Assembly (NCBI GenBank): GCA_964446945.1
Contig: CAYUQO010000006.1
Location: 62,001 to 126,000, forward strand
DNA: 64,000 nucleotides
From: CAIYRG01 sp964446945
GTDB lineage: Bacteria > Pseudomonadota > Alphaproteobacteria > Micropepsales > Micropepsaceae
Direction: 5' to 3'
How positions within the stretch are numbered: position 1 is the stretch's first letter; every line of letters begins with the position of its first letter. Shown piece by piece: positions 17,358 through 26,079 of the stretch. Position numbers and translations under genes: made by a program. A model generated the notes under the pieces. It was not told the DNA's origin. It saw nothing but the letters and a program-made list of their open reading frames with translations, and did no database searches.

Positions 17358-18314
17358 ATGCGTCGGCATAGCATCACGCGCCAATTCGCAGGTTGGCTGA
17401 TCGTTTTTGCATCCGCGTTATTCGTGCCCATCACACCTGTCCTCGCGGCTGCCTCTGCAACGGCGTCAGGACCCGCGGTCTGGCGCGTCCGTTCCGGTGA
17501 GAGCACCGTCTATTTGTTCGGGTCGATTCACATTCTGCCGAACGGATATTCATGGATGAACCGGCGCATCGCCGATGCGATGGATGCGTCCGATCTGTTC
17601 GTGTTCGAAACCCCGCTCGGCAAGGACACGACTGCGCAAGACCGCGCCTTCGTTCTGAAATATGGCGTGCTGCCGCGGCGGCAATCGATCCGCGGCGTGC
17701 TCACGCAAGGCGAATTCGACGCCTATGCGACGGCGATGCGGGCTGCCGGACTGAACGCGCGCGATTATGAACGCTATCGGCCCTGGCTTGCCGCACTCGT
17801 GCTCGGTCTCGCCTATTTGCACCCGGACGACCTCACCGCGCTGACCGGCGCCGATAATGAAGTGATGAACTTCGCGCGCGAACATGATCGTCCGTCGCAA
17901 TATCTCGAAACACCACTGCAACAATTGGAGCTGCTCACTTCCGGCAGTGAAGAATCACAAGTTGCCGAGTTAAGGCATCTGATCGAGACACTCCCTTCCT
18001 CCCATGATTTTGAATCCGAACTTCTCGACGCGTGGAGCAGCGGCGATATTGACCGGTTGACCGCGGATTTGAATGGAATATTCCGCGCTTCGCCCGAGAC
18101 CGAGGACCTCCTGGTGTCACACCGCAATCACCTGTGGCTTTCGACGATAAATCCTCTGCTAAAACGTCCGGGCACTGCGATGATCACCGTGGGTGCCGCG
18201 CATATCGGCGGCAGCGGTGGATTGATTGCGCTGATCTGCGCCGAGGGCTATCGCGTCGAAAAGCTGCTGGACCGTGGCGGGGATATGGACGCATGCCCCA
18301 CGCCGGGCCCCTGA
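17358..18314 (+). CDS. TraB/GumN family protein
   Basis: A 318-residue protein with an N-terminal signal/membrane segment (FAGWLIVFASALFVPITPVLAAA), so probably exported. It shows the family's N-terminal WRVRSGESTVYLFGSIHILP with the conserved GSIH, and the C-terminal TVGAAHIGGSGGLIALI with a second conserved GxxH. These paired His motifs resemble metal-dependent peptidases of the Tiki/TraB clan; activity in bacterial GumN-type proteins is not firmly known. It lies between the PTS genes and ahcY with no obvious functional link. Confidence 0.8.
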   Translation: MRRHSITRQFAGWLIVFASALFVPITPVLAAASATASGPAVWRVRSGESTVYLFGSIHILPNGYSWMNRRIADAMDASDLFVFETPLGKDTTAQDRAFVLKYGVLPRRQSIRGVLTQGEFDAYATAMRAAGLNARDYERYRPWLAALVLGLAYLHPDDLTALTGADNEVMNFAREHDRPSQYLETPLQQLELLTSGSEESQVAELRHLIETLPSSHDFESELLDAWSSGDIDRLTADLNGIFRASPETEDLLVSHRNHLWLSTINPLLKRPGTAMITVGAAHIGGSGGLIALICAEGYRVEKLLDRGGDMDACPTPGP

Positions 18315-18344
18315 CTGACATTACCATATGCACATTTCTTTATA
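18315..18344 (+). promoter_or_regulatory. Predicted promoter of ahcY
   Basis: CTGACA (18315-18320), an 18-base spacer, then TTTATA (18339-18344). The 5' leader is about 65 bases and contains a short CCGCC/GGCGG hairpin; I do not recognise it as a SAM or SAH riboswitch. Confidence 0.5.
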
Positions 18345-18415
18345 TCCGATTGCCGCCGTTCCGGGCGGCTGCTATAGCCGCGCCCAGACCCGCTTAACGC
18401 CATGACAGGACAGGG

Positions 18416-19822
18416 ATGACACAGGAAAAGCACGATTACGCCGTCAGCGACATCAAACTGGCCGAATGGGGCCGGCGCGAAATCGCGATCGCAGAGACCG
18501 AAATGCCCGGCCTGATGGCGACGCGGGAAGAATTCGGCTCCGCGAAGCCGCTGAAAGGTGCAAGAATCGCCGGTTCGCTGCACATGACGATTCAGACCGC
18601 GGTGCTGATCGAGACGCTGAAGGCGCTCGGCGCGGACGTCCGCTGGTGCTCGTGCAACATCTATTCGACCCAGGACCATGCCGCGGCGGCCATCGCCGCG
18701 ACGGGCACGCCGGTCTTTGCGTATAAGGGCGAATCCCTGGCCGAGTACTGGGATTACTCGCGCCGCATCTTCGAATGGAGCGATGGCGGCACGCCGAACA
18801 TGATTCTCGATGATGGCGGCGACGCAACGCTGCTGGTGCACCTCGGGGTTCGGGCGGAATCCGGCGACAAGGCTTTTCTCCGCAATGCGTCAAATGAGGA
18901 AGAGGAAGTCCTGTTTGGACTCATCCTGCGCACGCTCGAGGAAAAGCCCGGCTGGTTTGGGACATTGGCGAAGAACATCCGGGGCGTGACCGAAGAGACG
19001 ACAACCGGCGTGCACCGGCTGTACCAGATGGAGAAGGAAGGCCGCCTGCTGTTCCCCGCCATCAACGTGAACGATTCCGTCACCAAGTCGAAATTCGACA
19101 ATCTGTATGGCTGCCGCGAGAGCCTCGTGGACGGCATTCGCCGCGGCACCGATGTCATGATGGCCGGGAAGGTGGCGATGGTCGCCGGGTTCGGCGATGT
19201 CGGCAAGGGATCAGCGGCGTCACTGCGCAATGCCGGTTGCCGCGTGATGATTGCGGAAATCGACCCGATTTGTGCGCTTCAGGCCGCGATGGAAGGCTAT
19301 GAAGTCACCACAATGGAGGACGCCGCTCCGCGCGCCGACATTTTCGTGACGGCGACCGGCAATGTGGATGTCATCACACTGGATCACATGCGGCGGATGA
19401 AGGACCGCGCCATCGTCGCCAATATCGGCCATTTCGATTCGGAAATTCAGGTGTCTTCGCTGCGCAATTTCAAATGGCTCAATGTGAAGCCGCAGGTGGA
19501 CGAGATCGAATTTCCCGACGGCAAACGGCTCATTCTGTTGTCCGAAGGGCGGCTGGTGAATCTCGGAAACGCCATGGGTCACCCGAGCTTCGTGATGTCG
19601 GCCTCTTTCACCAATCAGACGCTGGCGCAGATGGAGATATTCCGTAATCCGGGCAAATATCAGCGGAAGGTGTACACGCTGCCCAAGACTCTGGATGAGA
19701 AAGTCGCGCGCCTGCATCTGGCGAAAATCGGCGCCAGGCTGACGCAACTGAGCGACAAACAGGCGACCTATATCGGCGTAGCCCAGCAGGGTCCGTTCAA
19801 ACCGGATTCGTATCGGTACTGA
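18416..19822 (+). CDS. ahcY: Adenosylhomocysteinase
   Basis: Hydrolyses S-adenosylhomocysteine to adenosine and homocysteine, keeping methyltransferases free of product inhibition. The 468-residue protein carries the usual N-terminal KLAEWGRREIAIAETEMPGLMA, the substrate segment CNIYSTQDHAAAAIA, the NAD-binding GFGDVGKGSAASLRNAGCRV and the C-terminal KPDSYRY. It is cytosolic. Placement next to divL is a recurring neighbourhood in this order as far as I recall. Confidence 0.97.
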   Translation: MTQEKHDYAVSDIKLAEWGRREIAIAETEMPGLMATREEFGSAKPLKGARIAGSLHMTIQTAVLIETLKALGADVRWCSCNIYSTQDHAAAAIAATGTPVFAYKGESLAEYWDYSRRIFEWSDGGTPNMILDDGGDATLLVHLGVRAESGDKAFLRNASNEEEEVLFGLILRTLEEKPGWFGTLAKNIRGVTEETTTGVHRLYQMEKEGRLLFPAINVNDSVTKSKFDNLYGCRESLVDGIRRGTDVMMAGKVAMVAGFGDVGKGSAASLRNAGCRVMIAEIDPICALQAAMEGYEVTTMEDAAPRADIFVTATGNVDVITLDHMRRMKDRAIVANIGHFDSEIQVSSLRNFKWLNVKPQVDEIEFPDGKRLILLSEGRLVNLGNAMGHPSFVMSASFTNQTLAQMEIFRNPGKYQRKVYTLPKTLDEKVARLHLAKIGARLTQLSDKQATYIGVAQQGPFKPDSYRY

Positions 19823-20292
19823 TTTCGGCACTGACGATGTGAGTTGCCGGGCAGTGAAGCACGACTTGCCCGGCGCCCCCTCATCGGCTGCCCGGTGAAG
19901 CGGCCCCCAAAAGCCGAACCGGTGAGATAGGGGCCGGCGCAGCTCGGTGCCGGTAAGTCGCGGGAACAGCAGAGGGCTTGCCGCATCCAATTGTCCACGG
20001 AACGTCCGTAACCCCATTTTACGCTTGGCGGTTTACAAATTTTTAACGACCATTCCGCAGATGATTCGCCAGACGGCGACAGGGCAGCGGGGGATTGGGT
20101 AAGAACCGCAGGGTTGTATCGTCCGTATTCCGCCAATTGCGTGGCGGGACCGGCTTAACCGCGGGCGTTTTGGACGCCCTCATCTGCGCGCCAGCCTATC
20201 TTGAGTGGCGGCGAAACCTCCGCACACGTCACGTGCAAGTGCCACAGATTCCAGCTAAAAACGCGGTGGCCGGGGCGGTCAGGAAGGCTTCT
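19823..20292. other. Leader region of divL
   Basis: A 470-base gap between ahcY and the chosen divL start. The divL frame is open back to 20095, but that stretch shows no domain or hydrophobic pattern. Around 20030-20050 the DNA is unusually AT-rich and contains a CtrA-like site. No other gene seen. Confidence 0.5.
20032..20047 (+). promoter_or_regulatory. Candidate CtrA-binding site upstream of divL
   Basis: TTTA-N7-TTAAC (20032-20035, 20043-20047) differs by one base from the consensus TTAA-N7-TTAAC. It sits in an AT-rich patch of otherwise GC-rich DNA. Confidence 0.4.
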
Positions 20293-22650
20293 GTGAAGTC
20301 GCGTGACGTTTGTCTTGGCGGACTGATTATGCTGGCGCCCGCGCCAGCATGGGCGGCGGATATTCCCGTGGGCACGCCCGATCTGCTTCTGATTGTTGCG
20401 GCAACATCCTTCGCGCTCGCCATGACCATCTGGGCACTGACGGAGCATCGCAGCAGCGAAGCCCTGCGCCAGGCGCTCCGCTCATCATCGGAAAAGACCC
20501 GGTCTCTCGTGGCCGCGCGTGAAGCATGGATTTCAGCCGGACGGGAATCCCTGCTGGTATTCCATCCGGGTACATCCGAACCCGTCAGCTTCGGCAATGG
20601 CGCCCAATTGCTGCAGGATTGCCTCGCGGGGCCCGATGCAGCGGCAGTCGACTCCGCGCTGAGGGGCCTGACCGGCGAGGGAATTGCGTTTGAGCTGGTT
20701 TGCCGGTCGGACAAAAAACAGGACATTTCAGTTCGCGGGCGGCCGGCCGGCGGCAGCCTGTTGGTGTTCCTAGATGAACAGAGTGAGCCGCCCGAAACGC
20801 TGGATTTCCGCGGTGCGCTGAATGCCATGCCCGTGCCGGCATGGATCCGCGACCGCAATCTCACGCTTCGCTTCGTCAACCGTGCATTTCTGACGCTTGC
20901 CGGAACCGGCGAAGAAGCCGTGTACAACTCCAATTCTGCATTCGACCGGTCGGAACGGGACTTGGCATCAGCAGCACAGGGCGGCAGCGAAGTCATCGAA
21001 GCCACGCGTTTCGCGATGGTGTCCGGCGCCCGCCGGGCGCTCGCATTCACCCTCTCTCCGCTGGACGATGGCGGCGTCGCCGGCTCCGCCGCGGATGTCA
21101 CGCGGCAGACCGAAGCCGAGACGCGCTTGCGGCAGCATATCAGCGCGCACGCCGACATCCTCGACCGCATGGCAACGTCAGTTGCGATGTTCGGGCCGGA
21201 CCGCCGCCTGGTGTTTCACAATCCTGCGTTTGCCGAGCTTTGGGGATTGCCCAAATCCTGGCTGGATTCGCGCCCCAGCCACGCAGAATTCCTCGACCGG
21301 CTGCGGGAATTGCGCAAATTGCCGGAGCAGACGGATTTTCGCGCGTGGAAGCACATCCAGGCGAAGGCATTTGAAAACCGCCAGCCGACAGAAGAGCGCT
21401 GGCATTTGCCCGGCGGCCAGAGTCTGCGCGTCACGGCACAGCCACAACCCGCGGGCGGCGTCGCCTTCCTGTTCGAGGACGTCAGCGAAAGGCTGCGCCT
21501 GGAAAGCTCCTACAACACGCTGATGAAGGTCCAGAAGGCGAGCCTCGATACCCTGCAGGAGGGCGTGGCAGTGTTCGGTCCCGACGGACGGCTGAAGCTC
21601 AGGAATTTGGCGTTTGCCCGGATCTGGCGCTTCGAAACGGCAGAACTCTCGGGCGAACCACATTTGAAGCAACTCACCGAGGCCTGCAGATCAAGATTCG
21701 GCGGAGACCGTATCTGGGAAGTGGTGACGGCGAGCGTAACTTCGGCAGGACCATCGCGCAGCCGCGAATGGAACGAAATGGAACGTTCCGACGGCACCAT
21801 CATCCGCTTGAGCATTTCGCCGCTTCCCGATGGCGCGACATTCGTCAGTTTCGCCGACATCACCGACCGGTTCCGGATTGAAACTGCCCTTCGCGAACGC
21901 AACGACGCACTCGAAGCCAGCGACCGGATGAAGTCCGAATTCGTCCGGCGCATGTCATACGAGTTGCGCACACCTTTGAACTCGATCATGGGCTTCTCGG
22001 AAATGCTGCGCGCCGGCACTGCGGGGCAGCTGAACGCAAAACAGGGCGAATATACCGATGCGGTGATCAAGGCGTCGGGACAGCTGCGCGACCTCATCAA
22101 CGACGTGCTCGATCTTTCCGACCTCGAATCGCACACCGTCGAACTCGAATATGAAAGCATCGACCTCTACCTGCTGCTGTCCGGAATCGCCGAGCATGTG
22201 CGCGGCTGGGCGATCAAGGCGGGTTTAACTTTCCGGCTCGACTGCCGGCAGGCTCAAACGCCATTTCTCGGCGACCCGCGCCGCCTGAAGCAGGTCCTGT
22301 TCAACCTGATCGCCAATGCGTTGAAGTTCACGCCGCGCGGCGGCACGGTCAGCCTGGGCGGCCGCATCGCTGCCGATGACGTGCAGTTCTATGTTGCGGA
22401 TACCGGCCCGGGCGTGCCACCCGACATCATGGCTTCGGTATTTGACCGGTTTTCCGCCAGCGGGGGCGCGGTCGCGCGCGCCGGCGCTGGAATCGGCCTG
22501 ACACTGGTGAAGCAATTCGTGGAGCTGCATGGCGGTTGGGTCGAGCTGGAATCCCAGGCTGGTGGAGGCACCCGCGTGACCTGCCACATCCCCCGCAAAC
22601 GCGTGCCGCGCAAACCGAGGGCCTTGCCAGCCAAAGTGCCATTGGCATGA
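20293..22650 (+). CDS. divL: DivL-type cell-cycle kinase with Tyr in place of the H-box His
   Basis: Membrane-anchored PAS-domain kinase of about 785 residues. An N-terminal hydrophobic pair (CLGGLIMLAPAPAWA; LLLIVAATSFALAMTIWAL) precedes several PAS-type segments and the dimerisation helix. The H-box reads RRMSYELRTPLNSIMGF, with Tyr556 where other kinases have His; this substitution is the hallmark of DivL, whose Caulobacter homologue uses Tyr550. The ATPase domain is intact (NLIANALKFT, DTGPGVP, GAGIGLTLVKQF). DivL steers the CckA-ChpT-CtrA phosphorelay through DivK. I chose GTG 20293 because AGGAAGG lies five bases upstream. A canonical kinase with a chance substitution is the unlikely alternative. 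Confidence 0.88.
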   Translation: MKSRDVCLGGLIMLAPAPAWAADIPVGTPDLLLIVAATSFALAMTIWALTEHRSSEALRQALRSSSEKTRSLVAAREAWISAGRESLLVFHPGTSEPVSFGNGAQLLQDCLAGPDAAAVDSALRGLTGEGIAFELVCRSDKKQDISVRGRPAGGSLLVFLDEQSEPPETLDFRGALNAMPVPAWIRDRNLTLRFVNRAFLTLAGTGEEAVYNSNSAFDRSERDLASAAQGGSEVIEATRFAMVSGARRALAFTLSPLDDGGVAGSAADVTRQTEAETRLRQHISAHADILDRMATSVAMFGPDRRLVFHNPAFAELWGLPKSWLDSRPSHAEFLDRLRELRKLPEQTDFRAWKHIQAKAFENRQPTEERWHLPGGQSLRVTAQPQPAGGVAFLFEDVSERLRLESSYNTLMKVQKASLDTLQEGVAVFGPDGRLKLRNLAFARIWRFETAELSGEPHLKQLTEACRSRFGGDRIWEVVTASVTSAGPSRSREWNEMERSDGTIIRLSISPLPDGATFVSFADITDRFRIETALRERNDALEASDRMKSEFVRRMSYELRTPLNSIMGFSEMLRAGTAGQLNAKQGEYTDAVIKASGQLRDLINDVLDLSDLESHTVELEYESIDLYLLLSGIAEHVRGWAIKAGLTFRLDCRQAQTPFLGDPRRLKQVLFNLIANALKFTPRGGTVSLGGRIAADDVQFYVADTGPGVPPDIMASVFDRFSASGGAVARAGAGIGLTLVKQFVELHGGWVELESQAGGGTRVTCHIPRKRVPRKPRALPAKVPLA

Positions 22651-22678
22651 TAGGGGCGGGTAATTTGGAGAATGTGCG

Positions 22679-22963
22679 ATGGCGTTGCGGAAATTCGTGA
22701 TTGAACGTGAAATCCCAAAAATCGGAACGGCAGACCGCGAACAGCTCCGCGCGGCTGCGGCCAAGTCCAATGGCGTACTGCGCGAACTCGGTTCCGATAT
22801 CCAATGGGTCGAAAGCTATGTCACGGACGACAAGATCTTTTGCGTCTATCTAGCCGCCAACGAAGGAATGATCCGCAAACATGCCGAGATGAGTGGATTT
22901 CCTGCGTCCAAAATCAGCGAAGTCCGCAAGACCATCGATCCGACGACCGAGCGGCCGGAATAG
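22679..22963 (+). CDS. DUF4242-like small protein
   Basis: A 94-residue soluble protein resembling the DUF4242 / nickel-binding ferredoxin-fold family: KFVIEREIPKIG at the N-terminus, then IQWVESYVTDDKIFCVYLAANEGMIRKHAEMSGFP. Members are dimeric alpha+beta barrels, and a nickel site has been described in one of them. The ATG at 22679 follows GGAG and lies 28 bases after divL, so the gene may be co-transcribed with it. No role is evident. Confidence 0.65.
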   Translation: MALRKFVIEREIPKIGTADREQLRAAAAKSNGVLRELGSDIQWVESYVTDDKIFCVYLAANEGMIRKHAEMSGFPASKISEVRKTIDPTTERPE

Positions 22964-22969
22964 AAGAGG

Positions 22970-23051
22970 CCCCCCTTCCGCCCGCCATTAGCCCTGCTTA
23001 GCGCCTGGCGCTACGCAGGGCTGCGGGCACCTTCCCCGCAAGGGGGGAAGG
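22970..23051. repeat. Intergenic nested-hairpin element between convergent genes
   Basis: Outer CCCCCCTTCCG and a closing CCTTCCCCGCAAGGGGGGAAGG hairpin enclose an AGCCCTGC/GCAGGGCT stem (22990-22997 with 23015-23022), which itself encloses a perfect TAGCGCC-T-GGCGCTA hairpin. It has the same architecture as the other mosaic elements but a different core, and is a likely bidirectional terminator. Confidence 0.75.
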
Positions 23052-23064
23052 AGAATACGAGAGT

Positions 23065-23775
23065 TCATTCGGCGGCCGTGGCAGTACGCTGGCGATTGCG
23101 GTTGAGAACGCCGATCAGGTGATCGGTCGACATGATATCCCCGAAGCGGACGTAGAACGCGATCAGCGACGCATTGTGCAATTCATCGCTCATCGCGGCG
23201 TTGCCGTCCGTCACCATGATGGTGCGGAAATTCCGCATCATGGCGTCGCGTCCGGTCGACTCGCAGCAGATGTTGGTGACAGTACCGGTCACGATGACCG
23301 TGTCGATGCCGCGCGCCCGCAATTCCGCTTCGAGATTGGACGATCCCTGGATGAAGGCGGAAAAACGGGTTTTCTGAACGAACAAATCGCCGGCTTGCGG
23401 GTTCAGCAACGCCCAGAGTTCATAACCTTTCGAACCCGGGGCCAATGACTCCAGCCGTTTGAGTGTTCGCTGCGTTCCATCCATTTCGACGCGAATAGAC
23501 CAGCTCTGAAGAGTTTCCTCCGTGGCGGCGGTCTGAATCCACACCACGACTCCGCCACTGCTCCGGACGGAGTCCGCCAGCCGATTGATGTTCGGGACGA
23601 TTTCGCGCGCCGTAGGACATATGCTGTGTCCGATCCCGTCCATCATGAATCCGTTCTGCATATCGACGACGAGCAGCGCGGTTTTGGCAGGATTAAATTC
23701 ATCAAACACGTGCTCGCGTCCACGCGCGCGGACGACCTGATCGACGATGTTCTGCGGGATGGAGATCCTGTGCAT
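23065..23775 (-). CDS. Isochorismatase-family cysteine hydrolase
   Basis: A 236-residue hydrolase with the family's catalytic triad: Asp38 in ALLVVDMQNGFM, Lys in VQKTRFSAF, and Cys in GTVTNICCESTGRDA preceded by the non-proline turn typical of the fold. Family members cleave amide or enol-ether bonds (nicotinamidase, isochorismatase, N-carbamoyl hydrolases); the substrate here is not identifiable. The ATG at 23775 follows CGGAG by six bases; an in-frame start nine codons upstream is less supported. A mosaic repeat separates it from the ferredoxin genes on the same strand. Confidence 0.85.
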   Translation of the reverse strand: MHRISIPQNIVDQVVRARGREHVFDEFNPAKTALLVVDMQNGFMMDGIGHSICPTAREIVPNINRLADSVRSSGGVVVWIQTAATEETLQSWSIRVEMDGTQRTLKRLESLAPGSKGYELWALLNPQAGDLFVQKTRFSAFIQGSSNLEAELRARGIDTVIVTGTVTNICCESTGRDAMMRNFRTIMVTDGNAAMSDELHNASLIAFYVRFGDIMSTDHLIGVLNRNRQRTATAAE

Positions 23776-23817
23776 GGGTAACTCCGGTCTGGAGCGGGTC
23801 ACGGGTAAGTTTACTCA

Positions 23818-23954
23818 CCCCTCACCCGGAGCGCCAATGCGCACTTGCGTCGCAAGTGCGGGCGCCCTCGACCAGTGCGGCAAAGGCCGCACTGGCGAAA
23901 TCAAAAAAATCTCGCGCGCAAGGCGCGCGGGGACTCTCCCACAAGGGGAGAGGT
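23818..23954. repeat. Mosaic intergenic hairpin element, module order X-Y-Z
   Basis: Same modules as 6731-6866 in a different order: X (CGCACTTGC/GCAAGTGCG, 23840-23860), Y (CCAGTGCGGC/GCCGCACTGG, 23872-23895), an ATCAAAAAAAT spacer, Z (GCGCGC-AAG-GCGCGC, 23914-23928), bounded by CCCCTCACCC and CTCTCCCACAAGGGGAGAGG. Confidence 0.85.
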
Positions 23955-23958
23955 GAAT

Positions 23959-24279
23959 CTAATGTTGGGTGCGGGGCGTGCGGACAATAAGGCCGTCGAG
24001 CGCCGCGCTCACCTTGATTTGGCACGACAGTCTGCTGTTCGGCTTCACATCCTGCGCGAAGTCCAGCATCTGCTCCTCCATTTCCTGGCGCGGCGGCAGT
24101 TTAGCGAGCCAGGTCGGATCGACATAGACATGGCAGGTGGCGCAGGCGCAGGCGCCGCCGCAATCGGCATCGATACCGGGAACGCGATTTTTCACCGCGC
24201 CTTCCATGACCGACCACCCGGCAGGGACTTCGACTGTCCGCTCGGTGCCGTTTTGTTCGATATAGGTGATCTTCGGCAT
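23959..24279 (-). CDS. 2Fe-2S ferredoxin, adrenodoxin/putidaredoxin type
   Basis: A 106-residue electron carrier with the cluster ligands in ADCGGACACATCHVY (Cys-x5-Cys-x2-Cys) and a fourth Cys in SRLSCQIKV. It passes electrons from the reductase encoded just upstream to an oxygenase, usually a cytochrome P450 or a Rieske enzyme. No P450 is present; the nearest Rieske oxygenase is at 7495-8556. It is six bases downstream of the reductase gene, so the two are one operon. Confidence 0.93.
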   Translation of the reverse strand: MPKITYIEQNGTERTVEVPAGWSVMEGAVKNRVPGIDADCGGACACATCHVYVDPTWLAKLPPRQEMEEQMLDFAQDVKPNSRLSCQIKVSAALDGLIVRTPRTQH

Positions 24280-24285
24280 GAGGGT

Positions 24286-25488
24286 TCAGCCCAATTGCTT
24301 GGCCGGCACGCCGGTATCGGCAATCCGCTCCGGCGCGACGCGCGCGTGGCCGGCGATCAATTTGCGGCCCATGATGTAATCCGGTGCGGCGTTGACCGCC
24401 TCGACGGCGGCGACAACCCCATCGCGCAAATGGAAGACCGAAAACTTGCGGGACGCTGGATTGCCGCGCACCACCGCCGCGTCTCCGGGCTGCACAAGTC
24501 CCGCGATCTGCAGCTTGATGTCGTATTGATCGGACCAGAACCACGGCACTTCGCGATATGGCACGGGCTTTCCCTGCATGGCCAGGGCTGCGTGTTTTGC
24601 CTGGTCGATGGCATTCTGCACCGATTCCAGCCGCACCCTTTTGCCGTGGAATGACACATGATTCGTACAATCGCCGGCGGCAAAGATATCCGGATCCGCC
24701 GTCGCGCCGAACTCGTCAACAATGATCCCGTTGTCGCAAGGCAGTCCGGCGGCGAGCGCCAGCTCGCAATTGGGCACGACGCCGATCCCGGCCACGACGA
24801 CATCAGCCGGAATGCGCCCCTGCCCCGTCGCGACGGCTTCAACCCAGGATTTTCCCTCGATCGCCTCGGCAGCCTGATTGAAGCGAATATCGACGCCGTG
24901 GCCCTCGTGCAGCTTGCGGTAGAATTCGGAGATTTGCGGCGAAGCGGACCGCGCCATCAGGCGGTCCAGGGCTTCGACAACGGTGACCTGCAGCCCGTAT
25001 TTCCGGGCGACGGCGCCCACTTCCAATCCGATATAACCGCCACCGACCACGGCGAGCCGCTTGCCTGCAACCAGGTGCTCCCGCAGGGCATCCGAGTCGT
25101 CGATGCCGCGGAGATAATAGACACCCGGCAGATCGGCCCCGGGACAGGGCAATTTTCTCACCCGGGCGCCGGTCGCGAGCAGCAGCCGGTCATAGGCGAG
25201 CACATTGCCGTCACTCAGGGCTACCGTCCTGGCCGAACGGTCGATCGCGGCCGCAGTAACGCCCAGCCGCAGCTCGCAATGGCTCTCCGCGTAGAACGAA
25301 TCGGGTTTGAGAAACAGTCTTTCGCGAACGAAATCGCCGGCCATATAGGCTTTCGAAAGCGGTGGCCGCTGATAGGGAGGATAGGATTCGTCACCGATGA
25401 CGGTGAGCGAGCCGCCGAACCCCTCTGAAGCAAGTGTCGCGACCGCCTGCGCCGCAGCCTGGCCTGCGCCTATGATGACGAATCGCAT
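24286..25488 (-). CDS. FAD-dependent ferredoxin reductase
   Basis: NAD(P)H:ferredoxin reductase of the putidaredoxin/rhodocoxin reductase class, about 400 residues. The N-terminal FAD-binding GAGQAAAQAV motif, the YPPYQRPPLSKAY segment, a central NAD-binding VVGGGYIGLEVGAVA and the IFAAGDCTNH flavin motif are all in place. The C-terminal reductase domain contains WFWSDQYDIKLQIAGL. I use the ATG at 25488 rather than a TTG three codons earlier. It feeds the ferredoxin encoded immediately downstream. Divergent from tsaE. Confidence 0.93.
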   Translation of the reverse strand: MRFVIIGAGQAAAQAVATLASEGFGGSLTVIGDESYPPYQRPPLSKAYMAGDFVRERLFLKPDSFYAESHCELRLGVTAAAIDRSARTVALSDGNVLAYDRLLLATGARVRKLPCPGADLPGVYYLRGIDDSDALREHLVAGKRLAVVGGGYIGLEVGAVARKYGLQVTVVEALDRLMARSASPQISEFYRKLHEGHGVDIRFNQAAEAIEGKSWVEAVATGQGRIPADVVVAGIGVVPNCELALAAGLPCDNGIIVDEFGATADPDIFAAGDCTNHVSFHGKRVRLESVQNAIDQAKHAALAMQGKPVPYREVPWFWSDQYDIKLQIAGLVQPGDAAVVRGNPASRKFSVFHLRDGVVAAVEAVNAAPDYIMGRKLIAGHARVAPERIADTGVPAKQLG

Positions 25489-25614
25489 TTTACTCAAACC
25501 TATTTTCGACCGTCGCGGTTAGCATGGCCCCTCAAGAGGGGCAATCGAACAATTTGACCGATCAGCGGGCTCCGGCGCGTTGAGCGCAGAGCGCGTTACA
25601 GCTACAAACCGCGA

Positions 25615-26079
25615 GTGGTGGAATTCGAGACCAGCTTCATGCTCACGGACGAGTCCGCGACCACGGAGCTTGGCGCGAGGATCGCGGGCGCGCTCGGAAC
25701 CGGTGATTTGATCGCTCTTTCCGGCGATCTCGGAGCAGGGAAAACGACTTTGGCGCGCGCCATATTGCGTTCGCTCGGTGTTGCGGAAGACGTGCCGAGT
25801 CCGACATTCACACTCGTCCAACGCTATCGGGCGCAAAAGCTGGCCGTATCCCATTTCGATCTTTACCGGCTGGAGAGCGTGAGTGAATTGAACGAACTTG
25901 GTCTCGATGATGCGCTCGACGAAGGAGCGGTACTCATCGAATGGCCGGAGAACGGTCTTCCCGCACGTCTGCAGCAGGATGCGTTGACCATTCACCTGAC
26001 GGCACTGGATCAAAACCGCCGGGAAGTGCGAATTTCCGGCCCGAAACGCTGGCAGCCTATATTCAGGGAAGTTTCATGA
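25615..26079 (+). CDS. tsaE: tRNA threonylcarbamoyladenosine biosynthesis ATPase TsaE
   Basis: ATPase that supports the TsaB-TsaD complex making t6A37 in tRNAs; cytosolic. The 154-residue protein has Walker A GDLGAGKTTLARA and the family segment SPTFTLVQRYRA...HFDLYRL, then IEWPENG. A GTG start at 25615 (a second GTG follows directly) is likely. First gene of an overlapping five-gene chain; its stop overlaps the next start as ATGA. Confidence 0.95.
   Translation: MVEFETSFMLTDESATTELGARIAGALGTGDLIALSGDLGAGKTTLARAILRSLGVAEDVPSPTFTLVQRYRAQKLAVSHFDLYRLESVSELNELGLDDALDEGAVLIEWPENGLPARLQQDALTIHLTALDQNRREVRISGPKRWQPIFREVS

Noticed and set aside
18345..18415. Possible SAM/SAH riboswitch in the ahcY leader
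   Set aside because: The leader is only about 65 bases and shows just one short CCGCC/GGCGG hairpin; no conserved riboswitch core recognised.
20095..20292. N-terminal extension of DivL by 66 residues from a TTG
   Set aside because: No hydrophobic or domain signal, while the GTG at 20293 has AGGAAGG five bases upstream and places the Tyr close to its known position.
25519..26013. Reverse-strand frame opposite tsaE
   Set aside because: Antisense to TsaE, whose Walker A and family motifs are intact.
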